Positions 61,275-64,000 of a stretch of DNA of 64,000 nucleotides are shown here, piece by piece. This DNA is from Leishmania martiniquensis (lineage: Eukaryota; Euglenozoa; Kinetoplastea; Trypanosomatida; Trypanosomatidae), in NCBI RefSeq assembly GCF_017916325.1, contig NC_090171.1, forward strand, positions 1,281,501 to 1,345,500. Direction: 5' to 3'. Position 1 is the first letter of the stretch, and the number at the start of each line of letters is the position of its first letter. The notes below the pieces were generated by a model. It had not been told where the DNA came from. It made no database searches and saw only the letters and a program-made list of their open reading frames with translations. The translations under genes were made by a program, and so were the position numbers.

Positions 61275-62595
61275 GATGGATGCTGAGGGAGGCTCGAAAG
61301 CGGGAGAAGGAGGAGATGCTGCGAGCACACAGCAGCGGAGTCACCTTCCTTCAGAGCGATAGCCGCTGAGGCTGTGAGGACGTGTAGTCGTCGCGCCCGC
61401 TACTGCTCTCACACACGTCACGATGTGCTATACGATGTGCACGCGATTCTCGTCGATCTTTCACGATGCCGACCACTGCTCGGTTCTGCAACGGAAGGTG
61501 AACAGGGACGCACACGCAGGGTCTCTGGCCAGTTTCGAGAAGAAACGGAGAGGAAGTTGCCTGGCGCTGATGAAAGAGGCGCCCCCCCCCTTCCCGTCGG
61601 AACCCCCACCTCTCTTTGAGCGAACCCTCGTGGTCCCTATTCGTTTTTTTTTGTGTGTGTGTGCCTGTCGGCCAACGCTTTTGCATCATTGAGATGTGAG
61701 TCAAGCGAAGAAACGCGGAACTCAGTGCCCGTCCGCACGTTCCGTCGGCGCATTGGCAATGCAATACCTCCAAGGGTGAGAGAGAGAGGGAGAGGGATGG
61801 AGAGCCACAACCAGCGAACACGTGCAAGGGGGGAGAGGTGGGGAGCGTTGAGCGCGGCCGAAACTGAGGGGTCGGTGCCTGAAAATAAAGAGCACGATGG
61901 GAAACGACGGTATCCGCCCCAAGGCGCACGCGTGCACCTCGGAGGTTGCCATTCCCTTCAGTCCTTCTTCCGCATCCAACTCGCAGTAAGGGATGCTTCG
62001 CCCCCCCCCCCCCCCCACATTCACATACACGCACACCCTCGGGCGTTCGTCTGTAATATCCTCGGCGTCTGCGCGCGACTGTGCTTTCACGTACCAAAAC
62101 AAAAGCGCGTACACCTGGTATGATGGAAGGAGGTGCCGCTGTGTGCTTGCGTGGAGAACGAGAAGAGGAAGCAATACCGCATGCACAGTCTCTTTCTCTC
62201 CCTCTCATGCACTCACTCGCTCCCCCTTTTGCGGCTCGCCTGCCAGGCTCAGCAGTGCCTTCATTGAGGCGGTACTTGTGCCCCGTGCTCGACAGACACA
62301 TACAGAGACCCACACGCATGACATCTTCACCTTGCACAGCACAAGTGAAAACGGGCAAAAACGCCTATCAGAGTAGTTTACATACAGGGCCCAGGCGACG
62401 GGCAAAGAGAAAGAGCGATGACTGCCTCTTGCAGCACTTTCAAGGGTCCGCAATCGTGCTGTCAGAGTAGGGAGACGCTAGTGACCAGGAAGGGGCGGGG
62501 AGGGGCGCCTCTGTAGAGAAGTGGAAACAGGATATTTCGGTGTACCTACTCTTGGTCGCGCGTCGACTGCCGCCTGCTCCAATCAACACTCCCGC
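61275..62595. other. Intergenic region between the actin-related and coiled-coil genes
   Basis: It contains the actin-related 3' UTR and the coiled-coil gene 5' UTR. A run of 16 C residues lies at 62001-62016, a TG run at 61651-61663 and a purine tract at 61778-61845. A 335-codon minus-strand frame (61351-62358) is Arg/Gly/Ser-rich, crosses these simple repeats and is not called. Confidence 0.5.
62001..62016. repeat. Homopolymer run of 16 C
   Basis: This is the longest C run I noticed in the window. On the transcribed strand it is a G run. Confidence 0.9.
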
Positions 62596-63819
62596 CTATT
62601 GCGTGTAACGATGCACGACATTGCTACCTTGCTCGTCGTACGTGGCCTTGGCAAGGCATGTGTCCGGGAAGGCACTGCTGCAACCCCAGATGGACGCTCC
62701 CATCCACGCCGCTGCTCCGCGCTCTGGAAACGCGACGCAGGTGGCCTGCACCCCTTTAGGCGCGATGGCGACAATCTCGAGCTGCAGGCGCTCCTCCGTA
62801 CCCCGGAAAAGAGTACTACCGCCGCCTAGAACGACGTTCTCGTACAGCACCTGGCGAAGGAGCTGCGGGGCGGCGTTGGCGGCGTCGCGTAGCATGTCTA
62901 CCCAACCGCATAGAGTCTTTTTCACGACGGGATTGCTCTGTGAGTACCCCGTTGGGGTGCTGGGCAGCTCTGCAGAGAGGGGGGTAGTGTATGTGAGGTA
63001 CGTGCGGTCGAACAGCGCCTCTGGGACTTTGTAGGCGTGCTCGAGAAGGAAAAGGCGCTCCTGATCGGGCAGGACGAACCCGTCAGCGGGGTCGGGGTGG
63101 TCGCGCATGCCCACCTGCCGGGCTTCCTCATCCTTCGCGTCAGCGGATACGCGGCACAGCGCTTCCTTGGCGGCCTCCACAACGTTGCGGTCAGCAGCGG
63201 TCGATAGCGGGTACCCGGCTGCCCGCAGCGCGGCGAAAAGCTCGTTGGTCAATGCCTCACCAGCAATAGGAGACGAACGCACAGAGTACGCTAAGGTGTA
63301 TCCCTCCTCTACTGCTGCGACGCAGGTTCGGCCAGCGCCGCTGTCAAGTGCCAACCCGCTCGTGCGCCCGCTCGAGTAGAGCGTGGCTGCCGTATTCGTG
63401 AGTAGCCCTGCGAGAGGAATGTTGAAAGACTCGAACAGCACCTCGCAGAGGCGCTCCCGGCTGAGTCTCGACTGATCAGCCGACTCAAGAAAGAGGAACG
63501 GAGACACGTCCGGTGTGACGCGGGCCTTCTCCGTAAATGCGTAGAAGAGCAGCTTCTCGAGGGCGTCGTAGTCACACACGTGGCCCGCCTTCACAGGGAA
63601 CGTGACCTCGAGCAAGCCACTATCCGCGTAGGCTGCATCTCCGGCTAACACGTCGAACGGGTGCTGGAGGAGCGTCGGGCGCGGTCGCTTCGGGCAAGGA
63701 AGCCCTACACAGCTGCGGAGCGTCGTCCGGGGTGCTTCTTCACCGCTGAAGCCGATGCGTGTGTCTCGAGATCCAACGTCCACCACCACGCTCTGCACGC
63801 CAGTGGAGATACGAGGCAT
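62596..63819 (-). CDS. Actin-related protein
   Basis: The protein has 407 residues from the ATG at 63817-63819. The actin fold is clear: phosphate loop 1 VVVDVGSRDTRIGFSGEEAP, the region around DVSPFLFLESADQSRLSRER, phosphate loop 2 LALDSGAGRTCVAAVEEGYT followed by IAGEALTNEL, and the adenosine motif VVLGGGSTLFRGTEERLQLE with GAAAWMGASIWG near the end. Length is close to actin (375) with small insertions (for example 220-245, rich in Asp/Glu). It lacks the D-loop and C-terminal features of conventional actin. Whether it belongs to a dynactin, Arp2/3-like or chromatin class cannot be settled by eye. The nucleotide-binding residues appear kept. Confidence 0.9.
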   Translation of the reverse strand: MPRISTGVQSVVVDVGSRDTRIGFSGEEAPRTTLRSCVGLPCPKRPRPTLLQHPFDVLAGDAAYADSGLLEVTFPVKAGHVCDYDALEKLLFYAFTEKARVTPDVSPFLFLESADQSRLSRERLCEVLFESFNIPLAGLLTNTAATLYSSGRTSGLALDSGAGRTCVAAVEEGYTLAYSVRSSPIAGEALTNELFAALRAAGYPLSTAADRNVVEAAKEALCRVSADAKDEEARQVGMRDHPDPADGFVLPDQERLFLLEHAYKVPEALFDRTYLTYTTPLSAELPSTPTGYSQSNPVVKKTLCGWVDMLRDAANAAPQLLRQVLYENVVLGGGSTLFRGTEERLQLEIVAIAPKGVQATCVAFPERGAAAWMGASIWGCSSAFPDTCLAKATYDEQGSNVVHRYTQ

Positions 63820-64000
63820 GCTAGTTCTAGTCGAGAGTCGTTACTGACGAAGCGAAAAAAGAAGGCGCACGTAAAGCTGAGGGGAAAAAACTGATATTGC
63901 CTAGAGGCAATGCGACGAAGCTTTGTCGCCCACCCCAACGGCGCGCCATTCGTGCTCGACGCACCACATGAGCAGGCGAACAACAGCGTTTGGGGAAAAA
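63820..64000. other. Window end, 5' side of the actin-related gene
   Basis: This is the 5' UTR region of the actin-related gene. Pyrimidine-type tracts on the minus strand lie opposite 63852-63891. No gene seen. Confidence 0.5.

Noticed and set aside
61351..62358. 335-codon minus-strand open frame between two genes
   Set aside because: It is Arg/Gly/Ser-rich, crosses the C16 run and other simple repeats, and has no recognisable domain; it looks like a chance frame in GC-rich UTR.
1..64000. Strand-switch region, tRNA, rRNA, snoRNA cluster or CRISPR array
   Set aside because: All supported genes share the minus strand, and reading the gaps showed no tRNA-like B box in context, no regularly spaced repeats and no rRNA-like sequence. 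Small non-coding RNAs cannot be fully excluded without a covariance search.

Overview
The window is nuclear DNA from a trypanosomatid, most likely Leishmania or a close relative. I base this on four things. Every convincing gene is intronless and on the minus strand. The genes are GC-rich and separated by 0.6-3.5 kb of non-coding sequence full of CA/TG, TA and polypyrimidine tracts, as expected for trans-spliced polycistronic units. Several products are typical of kinetoplastids: a receptor-type adenylate cyclase, a HEXBP-like zinc-knuckle protein, divergent mitoribosomal proteins and axonemal proteins. From memory, the order V-ATPase E ... topoisomerase III - 14-3-3 ... resembles Leishmania chromosome 36; I could not check this. 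I see no strand switch, tRNA, rRNA or CRISPR array, so the window appears to lie inside one directional gene cluster transcribed from high to low coordinates.

Layout in transcription order (64 kb to 1): an actin-related protein; a 799-residue coiled-coil protein; a PI31-like proteasome regulator; a membrane-anchored macro-domain-like protein; a 1161-residue HIBCH-like protein (probable mitoribosomal mS47); ribosomal protein eL22; mitoribosomal bL20m; a CCZ1-like longin protein; a decayed pseudogene (about 42.3-44.3 kb); a two-pass membrane protein; a GMC-type flavoprotein; a coiled-coil protein; 14-3-3; DNA topoisomerase III; a fusion of nine or ten CCHC zinc knuckles to a NYN nuclease-like domain; a small hypothetical; a receptor-type adenylate cyclase; a ZNG1-type zinc GTPase; tubulin cofactor C; an ArfGAP; a hypothetical; a cyclophilin; a CFAP161-calcyphosine-like axonemal protein; TFIIH subunit TFB1; a small membrane protein; and the N-terminus of V-ATPase subunit E, cut by the window edge.

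The neighbours do not form one pathway, which is normal for trypanosomatid clusters, where expression is set after transcription. Themes do recur: mitochondrial translation (bL20m, mS47-like), vesicle and organelle traffic (ArfGAP, CCZ1, V-ATPase), cytoskeleton and flagellum (CFAP161-like, TBCC, actin-related, coiled coils) and signalling (adenylate cyclase, 14-3-3).

The most notable points are the zinc-knuckle/NYN fusion, the membrane-anchored macro-like protein, the CFAP161-calcyphosine fusion, a GMC flavoprotein lacking the catalytic His/Asn pair, a HIBCH-fold protein lacking its catalytic acids, the conserved METAP1-docking motif in ZNG1, and the multiply broken pseudogene. Start codons were taken at the first plausible ATG; several frames are open further upstream only through non-ATG codons.
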